Shown here in pieces: positions 49,105-60,505 of a DNA stretch of 64,000 nucleotides. The notes under the pieces are model-generated. The model was not told where the DNA came from. It did not search any database and saw only the letters and a list, made by a program, of their open reading frames with translations. The stretch is from Verticillium longisporum. Lineage: Eukaryota > Ascomycota > Sordariomycetes > Glomerellales > Plectosphaerellaceae. The stretch lies in assembly GCA_019188255.1 (NCBI GenBank), contig JAETXT010000001.1:496001-560000 (forward strand), read 5' to 3'. The translations under genes were made by a program, and so were the position numbers. The first letter of the stretch is position 1. Each line of letters opens with the position of its first letter.

Positions 49105-50326
49105 ATGGAAGACACACATCCCGACCCGGCAATGGCGACGCCATCACCACAGCCCGACTACGGCCGGAATAGGCTTCCGACTCTCTTCGAGGTGCTCAGC
49201 CGTCGTACTCTGCCGCCCGTCGACCTCTTTTCCTTCTACATCTACATGCGTGATCAACAACGATCCGTTGATTACCTTGACTTCTGGTTCGTCGGGACCT
49301 ACGATTGCCTTCCTGGGATGAAATACTGACCCAGTTGCAGGCTTGATGTCGCTCAGCACATGTCACTATGTCGCCATTATGTCCGTGAACTCCGCCGTTC
49401 TGTTCTAGTTGGCACGCCGGAGTTGGAGAAAGCCGGTTCCAAGCGTTCCTCGGCCATCCTCGAAAGTATGGGCGACATGACCAACATAGGTATTGGAGCC
49501 GGCCCATCCATGTACGCAACGGAAAAGGAGAAGGACCAGGACGCCCAAATGTCTGCCTACCTCCGTGAAGACCAGATCCAGGACTCGCCACAAAGCAGCA
49601 ATGATCGCCGCAACAACAGCCGGCCCAGTCCAGCATTCAGCACTCCTCGCGACGTCACGTCCGACTCCAACTCGCCTGGCCACACAGTTGCCCGCCAGGA
49701 TATTCGTGCCTCAGCGGAGAAGATCCTTTACACCTTCCTCCTTCCCGGTGCGGAGCGCGAAATCACTCTACCTGGCAGCATCACCCAAGATGTCACGTCA
49801 GCCATCGAAGAGTTTGGGAGGGATGACCCAGAGGTGTTTGACGTAGCTAAGGACTATGTCTTCCAGGCTATGGAGCGGGATGCCTTCCCTGGTTTCCTAC
49901 GCATGAAGGCGCTTGGAAATCTTATTCCGCCAACACTGGTTATGCGTCTCATTTTTGGTCTCGTAGCAATGTTCGGTGCCTTCTGGACGGCCTTCGTCCT
50001 CATCTTCCTTGACAGGAGCCGACTTACCAGATGCTGGGTAAGCAATGAGCGTACCAACTGCTGTGAGAACTTTTGCTAACCTCTGCAAGCTGATCCTGCC
50101 ATTTACCTTGGGTGTTTACTTCTTCGCATCATACCAGTACTCTCTTGATCCCGTCCTCGCTCTCATTGGCTTGAGCGAGTACACGCCTTTCAACTTCTCC
50201 CGCGTTCGTGAACCATACGTCCGCACGCTACTCGCCAAACGAGCCATTATGGTTCTTGCCGTCACTATTCTGATCGATGCTGCCCTCTGCGTACTCTTCA
50301 TCCTGGTTCCAGGCAAGAGATTGTAG
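49105..50326 (+). CDS. RGS-domain membrane protein, Rax1 type
   Basis: Integral membrane protein with a G-protein regulator fold; yeast Rax1 marks bud sites, and mould relatives affect growth and conidiation. Exons are 49105-49286, 49341-50037 and 50090-50326 (371 aa). The N-terminal half of the RGS box starts LPTLFEVLSRRTLPPVDLFS and continues YLDFWLDVAQHMSLCRHYVR. An insert of about 100 polar residues (Asp/Asn/Ser/Pro-rich) then splits the box. The second half covers ASAEKILYTFLLPGAEREIT to DYVFQAMERDAFPGFLRMKA. Three hydrophobic helices follow: LIFGLVAMFGAFWTAFVLIF, LILPFTLGVYFFASY and AIMVLAVTILIDAALCVLFI. That split RGS box plus C-terminal helices is the Rax1 layout rather than a Sst2/FlbA layout. 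The frame is intact. Confidence 0.88.
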
Positions 50327-51037
50327 ATCCAGGAGTAAGCCAGAGCCTGTATCAGCAGAAGCCTGGGGCGCGGCTGGCAGGCCGGGGACTTGACGAACGT
50401 AATGATATTCCAAGGCGTAAAGGATTCGAGCGGGGCTTACGGATTTGCTTTTACTTCTTACTCTTCTTCATCGAGGATAACACACTTCGCACTTTGCTTT
50501 CCAGTCTCTCCCTTTAGGATACCACGTGGTCGATAAGGATGGGGGGGCATGCAGATGGTAATTGTATGGATTAGGCTGGCTGGCACTGATCCAGTTTGGC
50601 ACCATCGACCCATTGGTCGAGCGATTCACATCGTCTTTCTTCTGTACTTGGACCATTTGAGATGTTACAGGCATGTATCATCACCAACAACTTTCTGTCT
50701 TGTGTGTAACTGCCTTTTTGTAGAAGGAAGTGCACGACGGCCCTTGATCCTATTTGTATATGAGAGCAACGAAGCCTGCGAGCCAGGCCCTTAGTCCCTG
50801 GAGAATCGGACACTTTCAAAACAAGAGAGCAAAAATCATAAATTCCGTGTCTCATTACCGTGTCGTGCCCGCTATTGCTGTTGGACCCTCGTGATAGGAT
50901 GCCGTCTGCCTTGGTGAAAGCATGCATGTAAACGCCTCTTTGCCGCCTAGTCGGCACAGTTTGCCTAGTCGGCACAATTTGTCTCTCCCATTCGCACCCC
51001 GCAACACCGGTGATGATCCCACGTCGCGCTAGAACCC
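50327..51037. other. Convergent spacer between RGS and csn7 genes
   Basis: About 0.7 kb between two stop codons. It holds both 3' UTRs; a 12-nt direct repeat of GCCTAGTCGGCACA-like sequence occurs near 50945-50975. No gene is visible. Confidence 0.6.
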
Positions 51038-51978
51038 CTACAGCTTGCGACGACTGGCCCGCTTCTGCTCCTCCTCCTCGAGGTCGAGGTCCATGGCCTC
51101 CTCGTCCTCCTGATCGGCCGTCTCCATCAGGTTGCTCCCACGCTTGCTGAGCACCCTGGCGCGCTCCCGCATGCTGTGGCCGGCGCGGCGCGCAGCGTCA
51201 GTAACGCCGCTGAGGAAGCCGCCACCGGCCCCGCCGCCTGAGTGCTTCGTCTCGGCGACGAGCTCGGCGAGCCGCTCCTCGCGAGCGCCAGCGTGGCGCT
51301 GTCTGCGGGCGGCCTCGGCGCGGATGGCGGCGGTCTCGGCGTCAATGTCGTGGAGGGTGGCGGCGCAGCGATCGGACCAGGCGCGCAGGGCGTCCGAGAG
51401 GGCAGGGATGGAGTCGGGCGCGAGGTCGCGCAGAGGGGCCAGGGCGGTGACGTGGACGTGCTGGCGGGCGGGATCGAGGGTGGCCTGGATGAGGCCGGCG
51501 TAGATGGCCGAGGTCACGAGGGCCTCGAGGGCGCGGGTGTCGGGCAGAGACAAAGCGGATTGGAGACGGGGGTAGGCGAGATTGGTGCGGTCGCGGGCCA
51601 GGGTGAGGAGGGAGAGCTGGCGGAGCTTGAGGGCCTGGCCCTCACTCAGGTCGGGCAGCGACTGGGAGGACTGCTGCTGCTGCCTCTGGTAGTCGGCGTA
51701 GGTGCCATAGGAGAAGATGCGGAGTAATGTGAGGTATGCGGCGTGTTCGGCAGACTGGGCGAGGCTCTGGATCTGTGGCGTCTGAAGCAGCTCTGCGAAG
51801 AGAAATGTATTCGGATTGGAGGTCGCGCGGGTGACAAGATCTGCGGCAGCACGAGGGGAACTCGCTGACTTGCTGAGGGCCAGGAAAGGCTATGCAGAGG
51901 TTAGCGAGGTGCCTCGAGGAGATGGGCCTCTGGAATGGACATTACCTCCAACGCATTCAGAGCTTTTGTCTGCTCCAT
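51038..51978 (-). CDS. csn7: COP9 signalosome subunit 7 (PCI domain)
   Basis: Scaffold subunit of the COP9 signalosome, which removes NEDD8 from cullin-RING ligases; in moulds it affects light response and development. Exons are 51978-51946 and 51889-51038 (294 aa). The start MEQTKALNALEPFLALSKSA is typical. The PCI helical repeats run to about residue 130 (LLQTPQIQSLAQSAEHAAYL, LLRIFSYGTYADY, LSEGQALKLRQLSLLTLARD) and the winged helix follows (TRALEALVTSAIYAGLIQAT then LDPARQHVHVTA). A coiled-coil C-terminus rich in Ala, Arg and Glu ends in a basic KRASRRKL. The third-position GC content of the second exon is very high. The CSN7 call rests on PCI architecture and the N-terminal pattern; eIF3m is the main alternative and less likely given length. 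Confidence 0.87.
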
Positions 51979-54552
51979 GGCTGAAATAGGCTGTCGAGGG
52001 AGGTAGGTCTCGGGGGTCAGAACGTATATTGGTAGCCTCGCCGAAGGGCTGACGAGGCTGACAGCTCTGAAGCAGCGTCTGGACACGAGCCTCAAGGAGC
52101 CAGAGCAAGTAGCTGTCGCTTCTGTGCCAAGGTTGATCGTCTAGCCGGCGTGACAGGGAATGTGTCGATTGACGGAAGATCGTAGCCGGGAGCTGCTCAG
52201 AAGTTTGTGGAGTCGTTTGTTTCCGCGAGTCTGAGCCTGGAGGGTTCCTGGTATCAGATCTGTTTGAGCATGGGACCGTGATGTTGAGGCGGCAAGAGGT
52301 CCGTGGTTGTTTGGACAAAGGCTAGTTAGTGAGCACAGTGATCCGCGCGGGGCAGTCGAACTGCAAGTGGATCTATCTAGCATTCACTGGAGGCTAAGAT
52401 GCTGGAGCTTGTCGTTAATCGATAAGGAGCTCATCAGTGTCATTCATTACCTCAGCATTTCGTGCGTCTCTTGCATCTGCGCCAGCCCGACTTTTGCCAG
52501 CATCAATATCTGGCCATCATCGTACGATACTCAAAGCATGCCAACCGGCTGCCACGCAATTTGGTTACCAGCTTCTATATCCAGAAGATGTGATATCGAA
52601 GACAGATCGCCAGACGGCCAGAGACAGCGATGACTGCAATTCTCCCGACTATTCCTCAATGCGTTGATTGATTTGCCGATGAAGAAAGAAAAAGTCCCTT
52701 TTAATTGCTGTCTCGGAATAGCGATGACGTGTAACAATCAAACTTGAGCAGTTTTCACTCCTGGAGATGGAAGTGCTCACTTCTGATTGCGATCGTAGCA
52801 TTTGTATAAACTATTTGTATGGCGTGCTTGCGCTCTCGATGCCCTCATCATGCCTTCTACGGTAGTACGGCATTGCATCTCGTACCCTGTCAGCCTGGAA
52901 CGGTAAACGAAACAGGCGGGACGCAGACGTATGGGGGTGGCAACGGGTTGAGAGGTTAGCGGGTGATTCGGCTTCAAACTTAGCCTGATCTATTGAACTC
53001 AGCAGCTGGTAGCGCAACTCAGCTGTTGCTTCAGACGAGAAGCTGAGACAGCCTTGGACACTCGATACTTCTGCCGCGTGTTGGCACCTGAGGCTGCGCC
53101 ATCCAACCTGAGCTTCCTTTGAACAATGTGGTCTGGGCGCTTGCTTTCTTGTTAGAATTCGGAGCCGTGCCTGCCGGTGCTGACCTGGACGGGACCATCG
53201 GGACGAGAAGGAGGGTCAGCAGACGGACAGCGTAACGCTGTGTCACTCGATTTTGAGCACGGGAGCCAACGAAGGGAAGGCTCCGTGTAAACGGTTCACG
53301 AGCACGAGGGCGTCGGTCGAGCAAAATCAAAAGCAAGGCATTCTAACATCTATCGGCAATCTATCGCGGAGTCAAGGCATGCGATGCTCGTTTCTAGAGG
53401 ACGAGCCAACGCAGCCAATACAGCGCATAGAAGGGACAGACAACGCACCCACCCCACGCACGGCACGCCTTTACGCCTTTACGCCGTGGGAGAAGATGCT
53501 GAGTGGAGCCTCCTCCCCCCAAGCAGCTCGGACATTGCCAGGACCAAGGTGCGCCACCAGGAATCGCAGTGCGTCTGATTGGAACAAGTCTCGATTGGCC
53601 CAAGTCCTTTCAGGAAGCTGGTCAGAAGTATCGCCGTATCCCCCGGCATGTCGCAGGTTGCAGGCGCTGATCCTGGCCGCCGAGGACCCAAGACAAGCGC
53701 CCCCCCCCTCCCACACCCTATCATCGAGCACAGGTACGTTACCCTGGTAGCTATCCCACCACCGCCTACCAGCACGCGCTATCGTCTTTTTACAGTGGGT
53801 GATGACACGCCGCTCAGGGCCCCTCGTGCCCATCTTCGGGGGCTACCACCGTAGGTAGGTACTCTAGCAGTCTAGGTACTTATTCACAGAAGAGGGGACG
53901 ATAGTCTGGGACCCCTGCCCCTTGGCACGATGATGGAAAGGGCCGGTGGATGTCGATGCTGCACGTCTCGGTGCGCCGTTTCGCTGACAAAAACCCACCA
54001 CCCGCCGACCTTCCGTATTCTGTCATCCTTCTTCCCGCCTGCTGGTTCGTGGTGTTGCATTTGTCGCCTCTGTCCTCTCCTCTTGCAGTGGCTTGGCTTC
54101 CAATCGGTCACCCTCAGTATATTTCTAAATACCCCCAACCTATTCTCCGTTCGCCTCCCCCCTTCTCCTTCTGGAAGCCGGTCTTCTGGGTCTCGAGAAC
54201 TATCGTCCCTTTTCTGCCAGTCAGTGCTTGTTGCTGTTGCGCTTTGCTTACGAAATTGTCGTCGCTGCCGCCATCTCGTCGTCTCAGCCTCCTCGACTCG
54301 AGGACGACGATTGACATTGGCGCCAAGCCGAGCTACGCCGAGTCCATCTATCCCACGACCGAAATCAATAGTAATGAGTCTGCACGCAACAGTGTAGCAT
54401 AGCACAGCAATACACCCACGCAGTCGCGGCCATCTGAGATCCCCCGCCCAAGGCCCTCCACCCATTCTCTTCGAGACCCTTCTCCAGAAGCGACCTCGAC
54501 TCCCGAACGGCGGCACCCTATCCCGCCAACAACACTCCAAACGCGTCCAAAC
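51979..54552. promoter_or_regulatory. Divergent spacer, csn7 / copper ATPase
   Basis: About 2.6 kb. The right part (about 53900-54550) is C/T-rich on the plus strand and is likely the leader of the copper ATPase gene; the 218-aa antisense frame at 53884-54540 has random Arg/Gly composition. GTAGGTAGGTAC motifs lie at 53850-53880. An ACGCGT box ends 7 nt upstream of the ATPase start. No gene is recognisable. Confidence 0.55.
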
Positions 54553-57500
54553 ATGGCGCCCGCCTACATCAAGGTCCCACCGAGGGAAGAGGAGAGTGGC
54601 AGACGATCAACGTCGTCCGGCCTCATCGTACCCAACACGGCGCATATGGCGACAACAACTCTCCAGGTTGGGGGCATGACGTGAGTCCCTTGATATACGC
54701 TCTCTCTCGGTTAGTCGCAATATACTTACGCGCAGTCAGATGCGGTGCCTGCACCTCGGCCGTCGAATCCGGCTTCAAGGGCGTCGAAGGCGTTGGAAAT
54801 GTCTCCGTGAGCCTCGTCATGGAGCGCGCTGTTGTCCTCCACGATCCCCAGCACATCTCGGCCGAACAAATACAACAGATTATTGAGGACAGAGGGTTTG
54901 ACGCCGAAGTGCTGGCGACGGACCTGCCCTCACCCATTCTCAACCGCCACGCTGTGGACGAGGCGGCCTTTGACGATGACGACGATGAAGATTTGATGTC
55001 TACAACCATAGCCATCGAAGGCATGACTTGTGGAGCTTGCACATCAGCCGTCGAGGGAGGCTTTAAGGATCTTCCTGGGCTCAAATCTTTCAGCATATCA
55101 CTTCTTTCTGAACGCGCTGTTATCGAGCACGACCCTACTCTTTTAACCGCCGAGCAGATCGCCGAGATCATCGAGGACAGAGGCTTCGGTGCCGAGATCC
55201 TCGAAAGCAACAAGATACAGCCAGAAAGGAAGTCGAAATCCGGTGCTGGCTCTACGAGTACCATCGCCACAACGACGATCGCAATAGAGGGCATGACCTG
55301 CGGAGCGTGCACGTCCGCAGTCGAGGGTGGCTTCACAGACGCCGACGGTGTCCTCAAGTTCAACATCAGCTTGTTGGCTGAACGTGCCGTCATTACTCAC
55401 GATACATCCAAGCTTTCCGCAGATAAGATTGCTGAGATAATCGAGGATCGTGGTTTCGGCGCTGAGGTTCTCTCTTCTCAGTCTGATATCTCAGACCACT
55501 CCGGCGCCAACTCGACCGTCCAGTTCAAGGTTTATGGCAATCTTGACGCCACCTCTACTCTTGCCCTCGAAGCGAAGCTTGAATCTCTCTCCGGTGTCAA
55601 ATCAGCTACTCTCAAGCTGGCTTCTTCGCGACTCACCGTCGTCCATGTACCCGCTCTGATTGGACTACGAGCCATCGTCGAGGCAGTTGAATCTGAAGGC
55701 TTGAATGCGCTCATGGCAGACAGCGACGACAACAATGCACAACTTGAATCGCTCGCCAAGACGCGAGAAATCAATGAGTGGCGAAGAGCGTTCAGACTGT
55801 CGCTCTCATTCGCGATACCTGTCTTGCTCATCAGCATGATCATCCCAATGTGCTTACCATCTCTCGACTTTGGCGGCTTGGAAATCCTGCCTGGTCTTTT
55901 CCTCGGCGACTGTGTCTGCATGGCCCTCACGATCCCCGTCCAGTTTGGCATTGGAAGGCGATTTTATATCTCTGGCTGGAAGTCCATCAAGCACGGCTCC
56001 CCAACCATGGACGTCCTCGTCATCCTCGGAACTTCATGCGCCTTCTTCTTCAGTGTCACGGCCATGCTGGTTTCCATATTCTTTTCCCCTCACTCTCGGC
56101 CCAGCACCATCTTTGACACGAGCACCATGTTGATCACTTTCGTCACTCTCGGTCGTTACTTGGAGAACAATGCGAAGGGCAAGACGTCAAAAGCACTGTC
56201 GCGTCTCATGTCGCTCGCGCCATCCATGGCCACCATCTACGCCGATCCTATTGCCGCCGAGAAGGCTGCTGAGAGCTGGGATAACGCAGCGCTGGTTGAA
56301 CCCAAGACACCAAACCGCGATGGTTCGGCGGCCGAGGAGAAGGTCATCCCTACAGAGCTGATCCAGGTGGGCGACATTGTAATTCTTCGACCTGGTGACA
56401 AGATTCCAGCCGACGGCGTGCTGGTTCGTGGCGAGACATATGTGGACGAGAGCATGGTGACTGGCGAGGCGATGCCTGTTCAGAAGAAGAAAGGCAGTCA
56501 CCTGATCGGCGGAACTGTCAATGGTCACGGCCGTGTCGATTTCCGTGTCACGCGTGCCGGCCGTGACACTCAGCTCAGCCAGATTGTCAAGCTCGTACAA
56601 GAGGCACAGACAACCCGTGCGCCTATCCAGCGACTGGCCGACACACTCGCCGGCTACTTCGTTCCCATGATCCTTATCCTTGGCTTGATGACATTCCTCG
56701 TTTGGATGGTGCTCAGCCATGTGCTCAAGAACCCTCCAAAGGTCTTCACTGAGGAGCATAGCGGCGGCAAGATCATGGTGTGCGTCAAGCTCTGCATTTC
56801 TGTCATTGTCTTCGCCTGCCCCTGTGCCCTTGGCCTTGCTACTCCGACAGCTGTCATGGTGGGCACTGGCGTCGGTGCTGAGAATGGAATTCTTGTCAAG
56901 GGTGGCGCAGCGCTCGAAACCACCACCAAGGTAACGCAAATTGTGTTTGACAAGACCGGCACAATCACGCACGGCAAGATGAGCGTGGCCAAAGTTCAAC
57001 TCGATCCCTACTGGCAAGACAACGAGTGGCGCCGACGACTTTGGTGGTCCATTCTTGGTCTTGCCGAGATGGGCAGCGAGCATCCTGTTGGCCGCGCTGT
57101 CCTCGGCGCTGCCAAGACCGAGCTTAGTCTCGATGCTGAGGGAACGATTGAAGGTAGTGTCGGCGAGTTTACGGCCGCCGTAGGACGGGGTATCAACGCT
57201 TTGGTTGAACCTGCATCGAGCACTGAGCGCCTTCGTTACCGCGTCCTGGTCGGCAATGTTCGCTTCCTGCGCGAGAACAACGTTGACGTACCCGAGGATG
57301 CTGTGGAGGCATCGGAGCAGCTCAACAGCAAAGCCAACAAGAACGCGAAGAACACGAATGCCGGCACCACCAATATCTTCATCGCTGTTGACGGCAAGTA
57401 CAGTGGTCACCTTTGCCTGGCGGACACGATCAAGGACGGCGCTGCCGCTGCGATTGCCGTCCTGCACCGCATGGGCGTCAAGGCCATCGTCACTGGCGAC

Positions 57501-58145
57501 CAGCGTTCCACTGCCATGGCTGTGGCTGCCGCCGTGGGCGTTTCGCCTGACGATGTCTACGCCGGTGTGTCCCCTGACCAGAAGCAGGCTATCGTCCGTC
57601 AGCTTCAGGAACAAGGCGAGGTTGTCGGCATGGTTGGTGACGGAATCAACGATTCTCCGGCCCTCGCGACCGCCGACGTTGGCATCGCCATGGCGAGCGG
57701 CACCGACGTTGCCATGGAAGCCGCTGATGTCGTCCTCATGCGGCCCACCGACCTCATGGACATCCCCTCTGCCCTGCATCTTGCGCGCTCCATCTTTAAT
57801 CGCATCAAGCTCAATCTCGCCTGGGCCTGTATGTACAACTTAATCGGCCTCCCCTTTGCCATGGGCCTCTTCCTGCCCTTCGGCTTCCACCTCCACCCCA
57901 TGGCTGCTGGTGCTGCCATGGCGTGCAGCAGCGTCAGTGTCGTCGTGAGCAGCCTGCTTCTCAAGTTCTGGTCGCGTCCTGCCTGGATGAACGACGCCCT
58001 CATCGAGAGCCGTGGCGGCCGCGCCAAGGCCTCTGGCTTCAGCCTGGTTGACAGGGTCACTGACCTGTTCAAGAGGCTGCGCACCGGCAGTAAGGAGACG
58101 GAAGGTTATGTTCCTCTTGCGGACATGAACGACCGAGACGTCTGA
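54553..58145 (+). CDS. ccc2: Copper-transporting P1B-type ATPase (Ccc2/ATP7 family)
   Basis: Pumps Cu(I) into the secretory pathway for laccases, ferroxidases and other cuproenzymes. Exons are 54553-54680 and 54741-58145 with the acceptor base at 54740 as the first coding base (1177 aa). Three N-terminal metal-binding domains each carry GMTCGAC, with Cys44/47, Cys140/143 and Cys230/233. A fourth HMA-like fold (about residues 303-370, from VQFKVYGNLD) lacks the CxxC. The membrane region includes the CPC ion-binding motif (Cys736/738 in FACPCALGLATPTA). Catalytic motifs are TGEAMPV, DKTGTITHG (Asp780), SEHPVGRAVL and VGDGINDSPAL. The first intron splits the first MTC motif. The open frame of the large exon is intact over 3.4 kb, unlike several neighbours. 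Confidence 0.96.
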
Positions 58146-58508
58146 GGGATGCATCCATGTACTAAATCTTGTGGGCGACTTGCTTTGCGTTGGATTCTGG
58201 TGTTGGTTACTAGATTAAGACAGTCTAGATTATTTACTACGATGCATACTTCACTTGAATCTCATCCACTTTGTATGTGCTCTCTTGTATTGCTACACGC
58301 ACGGCTAGGTCAAGCTAAGTCAAAGGAAGAAAGCATGGTCCGTGGAAGACTAATGAGACTTGCGTCTAGTTGCAACATTCCATAAACCCCCGGGGAAGAA
58401 AGTCTTTTCAAAGCCAAACGCAAAACGCCACGCTCAGATCGACGCGGAACCAACCCAAGGAAGAGACAAGTCTAAAACGCCACCAAGCGCAGCAGCCAAG
58501 ATGGTACC
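58146..58508. other. Convergent spacer between ccc2 and the DUF155 gene
   Basis: About 0.36 kb with both 3' UTRs. No feature stands out. Confidence 0.6.
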
Positions 58509-60505
58509 TCAGACGCCCTTGAACGTCTCGCCCACGATCTGGCTGCCGCACAGGTCCGCGTCGCCCAGCAGACGGCTCCACCGCCTCACGTCCTCGACGG
58601 TGACGTTTTTGCCCTGCAGCTCCCCGGCTAGTCCGCCGGCGCCGACATCCACCTGGGGCACGTCGAGCAGCATGCGCACGGCGGTCTCGCTGGGCTTTTT
58701 GCCGCCTTCGTCGCTGTTCTTGCTCAGCAGGATGAAGCGCAAGCCGACTTCTGTCAGTGTGACGAGGATGCTGATGACGATGAGGATGATGACGATCCAG
58801 GTGATGTAGCTCATCTTGGAGTCTGCAACCGAGTCGGAGAGGATCTCGGCTAGGTCGAGGAAGACACGGCACCGTTCGTTGAGGACCTTGATGCGGGGAT
58901 CGATCTCGAGGTACTCGCGGATGGCGACGTAGAGGGGGTTGAGGGTGGGTTCCGAGTCCCAGAAGAAGTTGGGCACGTCGAGGATGTTGGATGCTGGGCA
59001 GGGTTAGCGTGATCGTGGTGTGACAGAGTCCAAAGTGATACATACAAAGGTTGATATCCACGCGACTCTTGAACAGCCGGCCGAGGATCTTGAGGATTTC
59101 GGTTCGCGTCATGTTGAGCTCGCCGGTCAGTGCGAGCCTCTTCGGCACGTGTTGTGCGTCGAGCATTGTCTCGCTCATGCGTTCTTCAAAGAGACAAAGC
59201 TTGGTGCTTTGCGCAATGGCGTGGCTGATCGAGAGCTTGATCATGTGATCGCTTCGTGGGAGTAAGGTGATCATGTCGTTGAAGATACGCGGGCGTTTTA
59301 TGTTCTCGCTGTATTCAAAGTGGAATTCCTCCGTCTCAAAATCCTCCTCGTTCAACGGCCGCGTGAGAAGACTCTGGCCAGAGTCGTTCTCGGCAAAGGT
59401 CAGGTCGGCAAGAATGTCTTTCTCCTGGTTTTCGGTGAAATTCCAGAAGACAACGACACCATATGAGAAGAGAAACACTTCAGCGAACGCCTTGGCATCT
59501 GGAGCGATACGGCTCATGGGTGACAGTGAGCGGTCATCAGGACTCGTTGTATCGTTCGAGTCGCCATTCGGCTGGGACCGTCCACGATGCAGGTCCTCGA
59601 AATGCTGTTCTGAATCTCCGTTGGTGGGACTCGTGCCGGTGTAGGCGTCGTCTGGAAAGTATCCTCCCTGGTGGCCCCTCCGCTCGCTTCGCTCCATCTC
59701 AAGATCAAGCACAGTTTTGCCGCTGCCAGGCGTTTTGAGCATTGGCCGGCTCCGCACCCGGCAGCCTTCAGAGCCCGGAAGTAGAGGCAGCGCATAGATG
59801 GCGTAAAGACAATCGTCGTAGAGCTTCGTTTTGGCACCGTGCTTCTTGCGTAAGAATTCGGCCGTCGATTTCGTCTTGTACGATTGAGCAGTACAGTAGG
59901 CAGTCAACCGCGCGAGCTTTTCCTTCCGCTGCACCTTGGGCATTCTCTCGGCATAGCTCTTGCCACGAATTGGGCCCCTCTTGCGCAGCAGCTCTAGTTC
60001 TTCGTCCTTCAGTGGCCGGCTCTCTTCTTGCTCGAGTCTTTTCGCCAGTAAAGCAGCATCGTCGTCCTCGTCCTCGTCTGAGCTCTTTCTCTCGTCGATG
60101 GTTTCGGGCAACAGGACGAGCTTCTCGCTGATCTTCGTCGTTCGTGACGGCACAATCGATTGGCCGGACCTCGATTGGACAGTTGGCAGACCTCCTCCAG
60201 CTCCTGAAGAAGAAGGGATGCGGCGTGCGCCAATGGGACCGCCTGGTCGTTGGACAGGGCCGGGTCGAGGTTGACCAGAGGGTATGTCGGAAGAATATTG
60301 GAGGACATTGTCGACAGAGATGAAGCGCATGGGTGGCCGGCCTGCACCACCTGCTCCAGTATCACGGCGCTGTGCTGCAGGACGAGGCGCCGGTCTGTTG
60401 CGGGAGTCAGTCACCTGTGGTGAATGCATGGTTAGCAGTGATCAGAGCTGTCCGCAGATTTACTACACCTACCAAGACCGAGGGACCTCGTTTTGAAGGC
60501 GCCAT
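58509..60505 (-). CDS. DUF155 / RMND1-family protein (Rmd8 or Sif2-like)
   Basis: Conserved membrane-anchored protein of poorly known role; relatives are yeast Rmd1/Rmd8, fission-yeast Sif2 and human RMND1. Exons are 60505-60473, 60414-59046 and 58993-58509 (628 aa). The first exon encodes only MAPSKRGPSVL. A disordered N-terminus of about 150 residues with an acidic EDEDDD patch precedes a short basic region (LRKRGPIRGKSYAERMPKVQ). The DUF155 core starts near AYCTAQSYKTKSTAEFLRKK, includes FLFSYGVVVFWNFTENQEKD and the RIFNDMITLLPRSDHMIKLS block, and ends with the VPNFFWDSEPTLNPLYVAIR element. One transmembrane helix follows (ITWIVIILIVISILVTLTEV) with a short tail, so it is a tail-proximal membrane anchor. 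No mitochondrial presequence is apparent, which favours the Rmd8/Sif2 branch over RMND1 itself. Confidence 0.88.

Noticed and set aside
53884..54540. 218-aa minus-strand open frame upstream of the copper ATPase
   Set aside because: It is antisense to the C/T-rich leader of ccc2 and its Arg/Gly-rich sequence matches no family.
56187..57779. 530-aa minus-strand open frame
   Set aside because: Antisense shadow of the copper ATPase catalytic region; no independent features.
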